Source: JAAYZB01 sp937958685 (GTDB lineage Bacteria; Bacillota_I; Bacilli_A; Izemoplasmatales; Hujiaoplasmataceae). Taken from it: a stretch of 64,000 bases of DNA. The translations under genes were made by a program, and so were the position numbers. The stretch lies in NCBI GenBank assembly GCA_036824265.1, contig DAITAL010000003.1, positions 1 to 64,000 of the forward strand. The letters run 5' to 3'. Under the pieces are notes generated by a model. The model searched no databases, was not told where the DNA came from, and was given only the letters and a program-made list of their open reading frames with translations. Numbering within the stretch: position 1 is the first letter of the stretch; each line of letters starts with the position of its first letter. Shown piece by piece: positions 55,966 to 64,000 of this stretch.

Positions 55966-56204
55966 TGGGTATTGTCAACGTGATCATCATCGTCTTTCTG
56001 ATCGTTTGCGCGATCGCTGTCGCCCGGACCAGGGATCTGCTCTCCGCGGTGATCATCTTTTCCGCCTACTCGCTGATGATGAGCGTGCTTTGGCTGTTGC
56101 TCAAATCACCGGACGTCGCCTTGACCGAGGCGGCCGTGGGGGCCGGAATCACCACGATCCTGTTTGTGGCCGTCATCAGCCGGACGCGGAGGTATGAGAA
56201 ATGA
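55965..56204 (+). CDS. MbhD-like subunit (fragment equivalent of MrpA C-terminus)
   Basis: A 79-residue protein with three membrane helices, of the MbhD/DUF4040 type. The LLKSPDVALTEAAVGAGITT motif is diagnostic. In Bacillus-type Mrp this segment is fused within the large MrpA; in archaeal membrane-bound hydrogenases it is a separate gene, as here. ATGA overlap with the next gene. Confidence 0.9.
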   Translation: MGIVNVIIIVFLIVCAIAVARTRDLLSAVIIFSAYSLMMSVLWLLLKSPDVALTEAAVGAGITTILFVAVISRTRRYEK

Positions 56205-56506
56205 AACGCTATGTGCTCGCATTTCTCTTCATGGTCTTGTTCGGGGTTCTGGTCTACGGCGTTTTACAGATGCCGACCGCAGCCACGATCAATGCGCCCT
56301 CATACAATGAGGCGATCGGTCATTACATCGACAACGCCGTTTCCGAAACCGGTGCGACGAACATCGTCGCGGCGATCCTCGCCGATTACCGCGGTTTCGA
56401 CACGCTCGGGGAGACGCTCGTGCTCTTCACTTCGATCGTTGCCGTCGCTTCCGTGCTGCGCGTGATCAGGAAAAAAGACGCTCAGGAGGATGCCGATGGA
56501 AGATAA
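56201..56506 (+). CDS. MbhE-like subunit (second fragment equivalent of MrpA C-terminus)
   Basis: A 101-residue protein with two membrane segments (about 5-25 and 72-92) around an extracytoplasmic stretch, ending in a charged tail. It matches MbhE and the extreme C-terminus of MrpA: the TNIVAAILADYRGFDTLGET motif is characteristic. The 3' end overlaps mrpB by 11 bases. Confidence 0.9.
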   Translation: MKRYVLAFLFMVLFGVLVYGVLQMPTAATINAPSYNEAIGHYIDNAVSETGATNIVAAILADYRGFDTLGETLVLFTSIVAVASVLRVIRKKDAQEDADGR

Positions 56507-56933
56507 GATCGTCAAGACGATAACGCGGATCATCATCCCCTTCATCCAGCTCTATGGCATCTTCATCATCCTTCACGGTCACGTCTCCCCCGGCGGCGGT
56601 TTTTCCGGCGGCGCCCTGATCGGCACCAGCCTGATCTTGCTGACGCTGGTTTTTGGCATCGACAAGGCCAAGCGCAAGATTCCCCATAACGTTTCCGAGA
56701 TCATCGAAAGCGGCGGCATGATGGTCTTTGTGGCCATCGGCATCGTCGGCTTGGCGCTTGGCGGCAATTTCCTTGCCAATATCGAGACGGGATTCCCGCT
56801 TGGTGAACCCGGAACGATCCTGTCGGCGGGCATGATCCCGCTGTTGATGATCGCGATCGGCATCAAGGTCGCTTCGACGATGAACTCCCTGTTCCATCTT
56901 TTGATTGAAGGTGAGATCCATGAAGATAATTGA
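56496..56933 (+). CDS. mrpB: Mrp-type antiporter subunit B
   Basis: A 145-residue membrane protein with four helices (MnhB/MbhF family). The loop HGHVSPGGGFSGGALIG is the family signature. I chose the ATG at 56496 because AGGAGG directly abuts the alternative ATG at 56490. Overlaps mrpC by 14 bases. Confidence 0.93.
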   Translation: MEDKIVKTITRIIIPFIQLYGIFIILHGHVSPGGGFSGGALIGTSLILLTLVFGIDKAKRKIPHNVSEIIESGGMMVFVAIGIVGLALGGNFLANIETGFPLGEPGTILSAGMIPLLMIAIGIKVASTMNSLFHLLIEGEIHEDN

Positions 56934-57303
56934 GTCGATCATGGAGAACATCAATTATGTCGGCGCCATCGCCCTGTTTCTGATCGGCCTGCATACGGTC
57001 GTGACGCACCGGAATCTCATCAAACGGGTGCTGGGCGTCAACATCATGGGCACCGGGGTGCTCTTGTTCTTCACCTCGATCGGCAATGTCGCCGGCGGCG
57101 AGCCGCCAATCTTCATCCCCGGAAGCGTACCCGGGATTTTTGTCAATCCGTTGCCGTCGGTGTTCATCTTGACCGGGATCGTCGTCGTGGTCTCGATCAC
57201 CGTTTACAGTCTCAGCCTGGTTGTCAGGATCCATGAGGCTTACGGCACCATCGACCAACAGGAGATCACCGAGATGATCAAGGAAGAGGAATACCATGAT
57301 TGA
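56920..57303 (+). CDS. mrpC: Mrp-type antiporter subunit C (NuoK-like)
   Basis: A 127-residue, three-helix subunit related to NuoK of complex I. Signature parts are HRNLIKRVLGVNIMGTGV and NPLPSVFILTGIVVVVSIT; the second contains the TGIVVxxA-like conserved turn. It starts after AAGGTGAG and overlaps mrpD by eight bases. Confidence 0.92.
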   Translation: MKIIESIMENINYVGAIALFLIGLHTVVTHRNLIKRVLGVNIMGTGVLLFFTSIGNVAGGEPPIFIPGSVPGIFVNPLPSVFILTGIVVVVSITVYSLSLVVRIHEAYGTIDQQEITEMIKEEEYHD

Positions 57304-58786
57304 CCAACTGCCGATCATCAACATGATCATGTTCTTGGTCCTCGCGCTGGCGATCCCCTTTCTGCGCAAGGTTTCCTTCCGCCTGACGCTGATCTTGGGT
57401 TTCGTCGTCTTGGGGCTCGTCACGGTCTCGTCGGTCTTCATCCTCACCGATGTCATGGCTTCAGGACCGATCCTTTATCGTTTGGGCGGCCATGAACGTC
57501 TGATCGGAATCGAACTGGAAGTCGACCTGATCGCCGCCTTGATTTCCCTCTTCATCCTCGGACTGGCGCTCGTGATCTACATCTATTCCACGGGCGATGC
57601 CACTGAAGGCATCGAAGAGCGCGAATATGCCCGTTATTACATCCTGTTCTTCATCTTGATGTTCTCCCTGTTCGGGATGGTCTATGCGAACGATCTCTTC
57701 AACAACTACGTTTTCATGGAAATCATGTCGATCACCACCTGCAGCATCATCTCGATCAAGCGGAAGAAAGACACCTACACCTCGGCGTTCCGCTACGTGA
57801 TGCTCAATGAGATCGGGTCGCTGTCGTTTCTCTTTGGCGTCGCTTTGCTCTACATGGCCACCGGTTTCACCAACATCACTCTGCTCCAGCAGGCGCTTTC
57901 TACCTTGTGGCCGGCGTATTCGGCGAATGTGATCATCGCGCTTGGCTTCATGCTCGTCGGTCTTGGTATCAAGGCCGCCATCTTCCCTTTCCACATTTGG
58001 CTGCCCGATGCCCACGCGAGCGCTCCCAGCACCTCCTCCGCGATCCTGTCGGGGATCGTCATCAAGATCTACCTGTTCGTGATGATCAAGGTTCTCTTCA
58101 AAGTCTTCGGTCTGAGGATTCTCGACGATCTCAACATCTCGGCAGCGCTGATCGCAATCGGCAGTCTCGGGATGATTTTCGGGTCGCTGTTTGCGATCGC
58201 GCAAAAAGATATCAAACGCTTGCTCGGCTACTCCTCGATCGCGCAGGTCGGCTATATCGTCCTCGGTATCGGGTTGTTCTCCGAGCTCGGGCTCGCGGCC
58301 TCAGTCTTCCACATCTTTTCCCACGGCATGATGAAAAGCGCCTTGTTCCTGTCGGTCGGCATCGTCGTCTTCCAGACGAAAAGGCGTAAAATCGCTGATT
58401 TTGCCGGTCTTGGCCAGCAACTGCCGCTGTCGATGGGCGTCTTCGGCATCGCCGCCCTGGCGATGATCGGTCTGCCGCTCACAAGCGGGTTCATCTCCAA
58501 ACTCACCCTGGGTGTTGCGGCTCTCGACCACAATCAGGGCTATTTGATCGTCATCGTCATCTTGAGCAGCCTCTTGGGCGTCATCTATTATCTGCCGATC
58601 CTCGTGTCCGCTTTTTTGAAGCGGATTCCCGAAGATGCCGCCAGGCCGCATCTTGAGAAGGTGCCGCGCCCGATGATCGCGGCGATCGTCATCCTCGCGC
58701 TCGCCATCATCGTCTTCGGCGTTTTTCCCAACTGGATCCTGGATATCATCGAACAGGCCGTCGCCACGCTCGGCCTGCCGGCTTGA
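57296..58786 (+). CDS. mrpD: Mrp-type antiporter subunit D (NuoN/NuoM-like)
   Basis: A 496-residue ion-translocating subunit with about 14 membrane helices, homologous to NuoL/M/N. The key broken-helix region KAAIFPFHIWLPDAHASAPSTSSAILSG (in part: FPFHIWLPDAHASAPS) holds the conserved Lys and His. A further Lys is in RLLGYSSIAQVGY and the Glu is in FMEIMSITTCS. This matches MbhH. Confidence 0.94.
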   Translation: MIDQLPIINMIMFLVLALAIPFLRKVSFRLTLILGFVVLGLVTVSSVFILTDVMASGPILYRLGGHERLIGIELEVDLIAALISLFILGLALVIYIYSTGDATEGIEEREYARYYILFFILMFSLFGMVYANDLFNNYVFMEIMSITTCSIISIKRKKDTYTSAFRYVMLNEIGSLSFLFGVALLYMATGFTNITLLQQALSTLWPAYSANVIIALGFMLVGLGIKAAIFPFHIWLPDAHASAPSTSSAILSGIVIKIYLFVMIKVLFKVFGLRILDDLNISAALIAIGSLGMIFGSLFAIAQKDIKRLLGYSSIAQVGYIVLGIGLFSELGLAASVFHIFSHGMMKSALFLSVGIVVFQTKRRKIADFAGLGQQLPLSMGVFGIAALAMIGLPLTSGFISKLTLGVAALDHNQGYLIVIVILSSLLGVIYYLPILVSAFLKRIPEDAARPHLEKVPRPMIAAIVILALAIIVFGVFPNWILDIIEQAVATLGLPA

Positions 58787-58797
58787 GGAGGTGAAGC

Positions 58798-60936
58798 ATG
58801 AAACCACGAATGGCTGATGGTCAAGAAAACAAACGGACGCTGAAGGACATCATCACGACCCAATCCTCGATTCTGGTCGGAATCTTGTTCCTGATGATCG
58901 TCATTTTCCTGTTGTTTCGCGCCAACGCCTTCGGTCTGGCCGATTGGTTTGCGACCAGCGGCGCTCTCATTGCGTTTTTCCGCCAATTGATGCGTTTTTC
59001 CGGTTGGCCGTTGGTTTTGATCGCCATTCCGCTCATCGGCGCGTTTTTGGAAATGGCGTTTGGGCAGAAGCGGGTCATCAAAAGGGATCGCGTCGTCATT
59101 TTGCTGACCTTTCTCACGATCGTCGTCGTCTTCCTGATGTATCCGGCGGCAAGCTCAGAGGGTTTGGTGCTGAAACTGCCGGGCATCATGGGGCTCGGGC
59201 TGGGGTTCCGGGTGGATATGCTCGGCTATACGGTTTTGTTCATCTCCGTGGTTGTCTGGTTTCTGGTCATGGTCTACGCCCATGAATACATGAAACTGGA
59301 AAAACACTGCACAAGATTCTTCTTCTTCATGGCCCTGACATTCTCAGCGGTGCTCGGCACGATCATGGCCGGCGACCTTTTGACGATGTTCCTCTTCTTC
59401 GAGATCATGACGTTCACTTCGTTCATGCTCGTCGTCCATGGCCAAAGTGACGAATCGTACCGCGCCGGCCACAATTATCTGATCATGGGTCTGATCGGCG
59501 GCTTTCTGATCCTCGCGGCGATGCTCCTGCTCTACTTTTTCGTGGGCGATCTGGAGTTTGCGAGCGCGATCACGAAACTCGGCGAACTCGGCAACCTGCG
59601 TTACTGGATCATGGCGTTGCTCGTCCTCGGATTCGGCATCAAAGCCGGGATGGCGCCTGTCCACTTCTGGCTGCCCCGGGCACATCCCGTGGCCCCGACG
59701 CCGGCGAGCGCCTTGCTTTCGGGTGTGATGATCAAAGTCGGCGCTTTCGGGATCTTGCGGGTGGCTACGAGTTATTTCTTTCCCGACAAGACGATGATTA
59801 CCGATTATTTGGATCCGCTATGGCTAACAACCCAAACAATCGGGACAGCCATCATCTGGTTCGGCATCGTCACGATGGCGATGGGCGTGTTTCTCGCCCT
59901 CCAGCAAAGCCACATGAAGCGGATGCTGGCCTACCATTCGGTCAGCCAGATGGGTTATATCATCATGGGGGTCGGGATCGCCCTGTATCTCGGTTACCGC
60001 GGGGCCATGGGTTATGCCGGGGCGCTCTATCACATCATCAACCACGCGCTCTTCAAAACCCTGCTCTTCATGGTGGCGGGCGTCGTCTATTATCATACCA
60101 AGGAATACGACATGTACAAGCTCGGCGGCTTGTGGAAGAAACTGCCGCTGACAGCCACGGTCTGCCTGATCGCCTGTCTGGGAATCAGCGGGATCCCGCT
60201 TTTCAACGGCTTCATCTCCAAATCGATCCTGCATCACGGCATCATCGAGGCTTTCGAATACGGCCATCCCTCGTTCCGCCTCGCCGAGATCCTCTTCATG
60301 ATCGTGAGCATCGGGACGGCTTGTTCATTCATCAAGTTCTTCTATTACGTGTTTATCCGCAGGACGGACAATCCCTATCCCCGCTTGAAACGCGAATATA
60401 CGACGCTTGACGCCGCCATGGCGATGTTGGGGCTGTTCATCATCTTCGTCGGCGTGGCGCCCCGGTTCCTGCTTGGCAACTTCATCATTCCCGCTCTCAA
60501 CCAGACGGCTTACGATCCCTATTTCATCGACCACTATATCGTCTCGCTGAGGTTCTTCACCTGGGAGGATCTGGGCAATGCCGGCATCGTCGTCTCAGGT
60601 GGCTTCGCGCTGTTTTTCCTTGGGACCCGTTTCCACTGGTTTCACCTGAAACTGCCCAAGTGGCTGAGCCTGGAGTATGTGTTTTTCTATCCCGGATACG
60701 TGTTCATGAAACAAATGTGCCGGCTGATGTACGGTGACAAGTGCCCGATCGACCAGGAAGAAATGCGCACACTTTCTGTCGATGATGAGAACGTGAGTTT
60801 CACCGACCGCTTCACCGTCGCCCTCAAGGTTTTCAACCGCCGCTACGAACGCAGCATCATCCAAAGCGACGCCCTGATCTACACGGGCCTGATCACGGCT
60901 TTGCTCCTCTACATGTTTGTCTTTGGTAGGTTCTGA
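58798..60936 (+). CDS. Second large antiporter subunit (MrpA/NuoL-like)
   Basis: A 712-residue polytopic protein of the proton-conducting antiporter family. The proton-path motifs are present: FFEIMTFTSFMLV (Glu), GMAPVHFWLPRAHPVAPTPAS (in part: VHFWLPRAHPVAPT) and MKRMLAYHSVSQMGY. An N-terminal extension of about 70 residues and a C-terminal extension of about 200, with a final membrane helix, distinguish it from MrpD. With the separate MbhD- and MbhE-like genes it completes a split MrpA, though in Mbh-type operons a second MrpD-like subunit is also known. Last gene; RBS GAGGAGGTGA. Confidence 0.9.
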   Translation: MKPRMADGQENKRTLKDIITTQSSILVGILFLMIVIFLLFRANAFGLADWFATSGALIAFFRQLMRFSGWPLVLIAIPLIGAFLEMAFGQKRVIKRDRVVILLTFLTIVVVFLMYPAASSEGLVLKLPGIMGLGLGFRVDMLGYTVLFISVVVWFLVMVYAHEYMKLEKHCTRFFFFMALTFSAVLGTIMAGDLLTMFLFFEIMTFTSFMLVVHGQSDESYRAGHNYLIMGLIGGFLILAAMLLLYFFVGDLEFASAITKLGELGNLRYWIMALLVLGFGIKAGMAPVHFWLPRAHPVAPTPASALLSGVMIKVGAFGILRVATSYFFPDKTMITDYLDPLWLTTQTIGTAIIWFGIVTMAMGVFLALQQSHMKRMLAYHSVSQMGYIIMGVGIALYLGYRGAMGYAGALYHIINHALFKTLLFMVAGVVYYHTKEYDMYKLGGLWKKLPLTATVCLIACLGISGIPLFNGFISKSILHHGIIEAFEYGHPSFRLAEILFMIVSIGTACSFIKFFYYVFIRRTDNPYPRLKREYTTLDAAMAMLGLFIIFVGVAPRFLLGNFIIPALNQTAYDPYFIDHYIVSLRFFTWEDLGNAGIVVSGGFALFFLGTRFHWFHLKLPKWLSLEYVFFYPGYVFMKQMCRLMYGDKCPIDQEEMRTLSVDDENVSFTDRFTVALKVFNRRYERSIIQSDALIYTGLITALLLYMFVFGRF

Positions 60937-60967
60937 TGCTTGCATCCAAGCAATAAACTTTTCCATG

Positions 60968-60992
60968 AACCGAGCTTTTGGGCTCGGTTTTT
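60968..60992 (+). terminator. Rho-independent terminator of the antiporter operon
   Basis: The stem AACCGAGC/GCTCGGTT with a 6-base loop and a T5 tail. Confidence 0.88.
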
Positions 60993-61049
60993 GCATAAAA
61001 AAGGAAACCGCAAGATGCGATTTCCAAAAAAACAGGCAGATATTTCGGA

Positions 61050-61853
61050 TCAGCGACGCCGGCGGAAGATTCCCATGCCGCCGCTCGAGCCGCCTCCGCC
61101 GCGGTTGCCGACAAGCGATCCCCCGCCGAAACCGGCAAGCAAAACCAAGGTCAGGATCGCCCCGATCTTGTCCCAAAGCGAGGAAAAGGGCGAAAGCAGA
61201 AACAGGACCAGGTTCATCGATACCGGATCATCGTCGAAATCGCCCTCATAATTGAACAGGTACTCCTCGTATTCTTCCATGTCGTAGTTGAACGAGGAGT
61301 AGCCATAGGCGCCAACGTAGATTTCGGTCAGCAGTTCGTAAAGCAGATTGACGACCCCGAGGTCGATCAGATAATCCCAATCCTCATTCAACAGGTAATC
61401 GTCGACCATCCGTCCCAGTTTTGCGGGTGTCAGGTATTGTTCCATGCGATAACCGACTTCGATCTGGCATTCGGCAAGATCAAGAGATGCAGCATCACCG
61501 ACGGTCTCCTCAACGAAAAACAACAGCACGAGCACACCCATGTCGTTCTTGCCGATCCGCCATTTGCGAAAGAGTTCCGTCTTGTCGTAGTCGGCAATTT
61601 CGGAAACGGACGTGACCGCAAACGTCGCGACGACGATCTGCGCGCCGCCCTCCGGCTCATCAAGAGTCATCTCGTAGAGGCGTTCACCCTCGCCGACGAT
61701 CGTCGCTCTGGTCCCCGCCATCAAGACATTCGCGAAATCGTTGACATAGTACGCCTGGGTCGGACGGGGGTACTTGCCACCATTCCCAAAAGCAAAGACG
61801 GCCATCGCGATGGCGACGACCAGAAACAAGATCAAGCGAACCAGTTTATACAT
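61050..61853 (-). CDS. TPM-domain membrane protein (YgcG-like)
   Basis: A 267-residue protein. The N-terminal signal or anchor segment (about 5-23) is followed by a TPM domain (Psb32/YgcG fold) with VNDFANVL, GGAQIVVATFAVTSVSEI, ELFRKWRIGKNDMGVLVLLF and a second membrane helix near 235, then a Gly/Ser-rich end GGGGSSGGMGIFRRRR. These proteins often pair with LemA, as here (LemA is immediately upstream in the operon), and act at the cell envelope in an unknown way. Confidence 0.9.
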   Translation of the reverse strand: MYKLVRLILFLVVAIAMAVFAFGNGGKYPRPTQAYYVNDFANVLMAGTRATIVGEGERLYEMTLDEPEGGAQIVVATFAVTSVSEIADYDKTELFRKWRIGKNDMGVLVLLFFVEETVGDAASLDLAECQIEVGYRMEQYLTPAKLGRMVDDYLLNEDWDYLIDLGVVNLLYELLTEIYVGAYGYSSFNYDMEEYEEYLFNYEGDFDDDPVSMNLVLFLLSPFSSLWDKIGAILTLVLLAGFGGGSLVGNRGGGGSSGGMGIFRRRR

Positions 61854-61858
61854 TCTAC

Positions 61859-62455
61859 CTATTCGGAGAAATCGATCTCGGGAACCTCATCGGCACCGTC
61901 GTTCATTTTCCAAAAGGGAAGATCCTTTTCAAAGCCCAGCATCGAAGCGTACAAAATCCGGGGAAATCTCCGCACGGAGGCATTGTAGGCTTGGACCGCG
62001 TTGTTGTAGTCGCGGCGGGCAACCGCAAGAGCGGACTCGGTTGCCGAGATCTCGTCGATCAACCCGAGATAAGCGGAAGTCGCGGAAATGTTCGGATTGT
62101 CCTCGGCGACCATCAAGGCGAAAAGATCGGTGAGCGCGAGCGCTTCCAATGCGTCGGCTGCAATCAGCGCGTCCATATCGCCGGCCTCTTTGGCGCTGGC
62201 ATAGGCCGCTCTGGCGCTGGTGATCGCATTATAGATTGATTCCGCATGTTCCTGCAATCCGTCGACTGCGGCGACGATCTGAGGAATCTTGTCGTGGCGT
62301 TCCTGGAGCCTTACTTCGATTTGGGCGTATTTGCCGTCGATGTCAACATCGAGGTCGACAAGATTGTTGTAGCCGAAGATCATACCGATTCCAAGAATGA
62401 TGACACCCAGGATAGGTACTCCCACTACGGCAAGAATGATAGCGCTTTTCGACAT
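61859..62455 (-). CDS. LemA family protein
   Basis: A 198-residue protein with one N-terminal membrane helix (about 4-27) and a long helical bundle outside or inside. The opening of the bundle, YNNLVDLDVDIDGKYAQIEV, and RRDYNNAVQAYNASVRRFP followed by a LGF motif near the end are diagnostic. In related bacteria LemA is made together with TPM-domain proteins. First gene of a two-gene minus-strand operon, five bases from the next. Confidence 0.94.
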   Translation of the reverse strand: MSKSAIILAVVGVPILGVIILGIGMIFGYNNLVDLDVDIDGKYAQIEVRLQERHDKIPQIVAAVDGLQEHAESIYNAITSARAAYASAKEAGDMDALIAADALEALALTDLFALMVAEDNPNISATSAYLGLIDEISATESALAVARRDYNNAVQAYNASVRRFPRILYASMLGFEKDLPFWKMNDGADEVPEIDFSE

Positions 62456-62488
62456 TGCTAATGTCTCCTTTTTGTTCGATATGTGTTT

Positions 62489-62517
62489 ATTATAGCGCTA
62501 CCGCCGGCAACACGCAA
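62489..62517 (-). promoter_or_regulatory. Promoter of the lemA-TPM operon
   Basis: On the minus strand, TTGCGT (62512-62517) and TATAAT (62489-62494) with a 17-base spacer. Confidence 0.7.
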
Positions 62518-62652
62518 TGAATAAACATTTTTTTCGCGGGATTTCCCTTCGCCGATCCATCGAGTTCAATCCCAATCCCCAACCGGGCGCCCAAAAGCGG
62601 ACATGATATGTCCGATATGTGTTGAAATGAGCGCGTTTTTTGGAATATGCGA

Positions 62653-62681
62653 TTGTTTACCGGGCGGCAAAGATGTATAAT
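62653..62681 (+). promoter_or_regulatory. Promoter of the DUF2500-like gene
   Basis: TTGTTT (62653-62658) and TATAAT (62676-62681) with a 17-base spacer, divergent from the lemA promoter. Confidence 0.7.
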
Positions 62682-62710
62682 CTAGGTATCATATTCTAGG
62701 AGCAATCAGC

Positions 62711-63427
62711 GTGATAGACCCTCTGGAAATCATCGTCATCGTCGTTATCTTGTTTTCTCTTGGCGGCGCCGGCTACGCCATCGCTTATATGCTCGGCAGA
62801 CGCCGCAAGATGCGCAGCCTTCCCGTCAAGACGGAACCGGCCGTTCTGATCGGCATCGATTGCGAAGACAGGCAGGTAAATGAAAATTTCACATCGGAAA
62901 CCGTCGTGGCCGGCTCCCATGGGAGAGTGAGCGACTATCGCGCGCGATTCCGACTGAAGGATAATCGCCGGATAACCTTTAAAGTCAAACGCAAATATGC
63001 TTTGACTTTTCATGATGGCGATGCCGGTCATCTGACATATCAGGGCGAACGGTTCATCGGTTTTTCCGTTACCGGCAAGACCAACCCCGCAACGGAAACC
63101 TATTTTCCCGGACGCAGGCGCATCCCGCCGACGGTGCTTGTTTACGGCGAAGCTCGGCAGATAGGCCTCTCGGTCCTCTCTGACAAACCGGTCAGGTGCG
63201 ACAAAACCGATCTTGAACGCCTGGCCAAAGATTTGCTAAGTGACGACACCGATTGGTTTTTGGTCCTCACCGACAAAGGTGGCAGGCGTCTGCAAATCGA
63301 AAGAGACGGCCCCAAGGACATCATCTGCACCTACGCAAGCGGCAACGATGAGACGATCGATAAATGTGGTTTGGCCACACTTGCCGAACGACTGAATGCA
63401 TTTCTCAATTTTTCGGATAATCGATAG
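62711..63427 (+). CDS. DUF2500-like membrane-anchored protein
   Basis: A 238-residue protein. A N-terminal membrane helix (about 6-27) is followed by a beta-rich domain (about 42-120) with the DUF2500 pattern: YRARFRLKDNRRITFKVKRK, then HLTYQGERFIGF. The second half (about 140-238) is a separate alpha/beta domain (DTDWFLVLTDKGGRRLQIE) that I do not recognise; canonical DUF2500 proteins are only about 115 residues. It starts with GTG after AGGAG. Function unknown. Confidence 0.75.
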   Translation: MIDPLEIIVIVVILFSLGGAGYAIAYMLGRRRKMRSLPVKTEPAVLIGIDCEDRQVNENFTSETVVAGSHGRVSDYRARFRLKDNRRITFKVKRKYALTFHDGDAGHLTYQGERFIGFSVTGKTNPATETYFPGRRRIPPTVLVYGEARQIGLSVLSDKPVRCDKTDLERLAKDLLSDDTDWFLVLTDKGGRRLQIERDGPKDIICTYASGNDETIDKCGLATLAERLNAFLNFSDNR

Positions 63428-63478
63428 GACCTATCATCATCAAAATAGATCAGATCAATACTTGAAAGGAGCAAGACC

Positions 63479-64000
63479 ATGAGAAGACTGTTTTTCCTGA
63501 GTTTGGCATCACTCTTTCTGTTTGCCCTAAACATGTGTGGTTCGAGGACAGAAGAGACGACAACCGTCATCCCTGTGACCACGACGACCGCCGAGGTGAC
63601 AACCACCACCCAACCACCGGCAACGACCACGACCGCCACGCAGACCCAACCGCCGACCACCACCCAGCAGATGGCAACGACAACTTCTGTCACCACGGCG
63701 GTTTCGACAAGCGCATCGATTATGACTACCACCCAAACGACCGCTGGCACGACCTCGCAAACGACCACGCCGCCGACGACCACCATCATCACAACCCTGA
63801 CTGAGGCGACAACCACAACGCCAACATCGGCAACGACCGTGACGACCGTCACCGTGGTCACAACCACAACGACGACGGAAACGACGACAGAACCGGTCAC
63901 CACCATCCCTACAACCACGGTGACCACCATCCCGGAAACGACGATTCCCGAGACAACCACAACCACCGAGGCTGAGTTCACACCGATCGCCACGGTTCTT
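63479..64000 (+). CDS. Thr-rich lipoprotein, 3' end outside window
   Basis: 174 codons are visible and the frame is open to the end of the window. The signal peptide has a loose lipobox, FALNMC. From residue 22 on almost everything is Thr with interspersed Pro, Val, Glu and Ile (TTTT, PETTIPETTTT), a linker of at least 140 residues like that of the GH5-like lipoprotein. The sequence becomes less repetitive at the end (AEFTPIATVL), where a folded domain probably begins. The function depends on that unseen domain. RBS GAAAGGAGC. Confidence 0.8.
   Translation, partial: MRRLFFLSLASLFLFALNMCGSRTEETTTVIPVTTTTAEVTTTTQPPATTTTATQTQPPTTTQQMATTTSVTTAVSTSASIMTTTQTTAGTTSQTTTPPTTTIITTLTEATTTTPTSATTVTTVTVVTTTTTTETTTEPVTTIPTTTVTTIPETTIPETTTTTEAEFTPIATVL

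Noticed and set aside
1..64000. Mycoplasma-type code with TGA as Trp.
   Set aside because: TGA ends many genes at family-correct positions and overlaps next starts (ATGA), while conserved Trp positions such as WCRPC and CGWP use TGG.

Overview
This 64 kb window is chromosomal DNA from a bacterium. It most resembles an anaerobic member of the Bacillota on the Mollicutes-related side (Izemoplasmatales/Acholeplasma-like lineages). Seen directly: TGA is a stop and TGG encodes Trp; ATG, GTG and TTG starts follow AGGAGG-type ribosome binding sites; promoters often have TGnTATAAT extended -10 boxes; genes sit in tight ATGA-overlapped operons; and several lipoproteins carry long Thr/Pro linkers. From family knowledge, TrmFO next to a codV-type XerC, RlmH, FeoAB with a DtxR-type regulator, an Rnf complex, formate-THF ligase and no oxidative respiratory genes fit such an anaerobe. 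The exact taxon is inferred. No phage, insertion sequence or CRISPR array was seen.

Layout. 0-4 kb: the end of an OmpR-type response regulator, its sensor kinase, and a CapD/FlaA1-type sugar dehydratase. 4.2-9.7 kb: a six-gene operon with RlmD and formate-THF ligase plus four poorly known proteins. 9.8-15.8 kb: a MATE exporter, then an operon with an alpha/beta hydrolase, a three-part anaerobic glycerol-3-phosphate dehydrogenase-like set and an alkyl-DNA repair protein. 15.9-18.7 kb: a feoA-feoB-dtxR iron operon with a candidate operator. 18.7-31.5 kb: a LacI regulator, trmFO-xerC-rlmH, peptidase T, a hydrolase/acyltransferase/DUF6320 set, a pseudouridine synthase, a CPBP protease, and thioredoxin with its reductase. 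31.5-35.1 kb: a secreted RCC1-repeat protein, chorismate mutase, threonine aldolase and NUDIX.

35.2-42.2 kb: an rnf operon in the order C-D-G'-G-E-A-B, followed by an FMN-bind-like lipoprotein. RnfG' is a tandem-domain extra subunit, and RnfB is very short, ending before the ferredoxin domains. 42.3-50.2 kb: tRNA-Lys, a GH5-like glycosidase lipoprotein, a membrane acyltransferase and several housekeeping enzymes.

50.4-54.7 kb is the most interesting locus. It has two RNA elements that look like class I cyclic-di-GMP (GEMM) riboswitches. One precedes an operon of three TasA/camelysin-like exported proteins, an ER-type (SipW-like) signal peptidase and a further exported protein. The other precedes a fourth TasA-like paralogue. 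All five exported proteins share a short motif at the end of the signal peptide. The simplest reading is a second-messenger-controlled surface-fibre or matrix system with its own processing peptidase.

54.8-60.9 kb: a nine-gene Mrp-type cation/proton antiporter operon with MrpA split and genes in the order of the antiporter module of archaeal membrane-bound hydrogenase. It could exchange or use the ion gradient made by Rnf. 61-64 kb: a TPM-domain protein and LemA on the minus strand, a DUF2500-like protein, and a Thr-rich lipoprotein cut by the window end.
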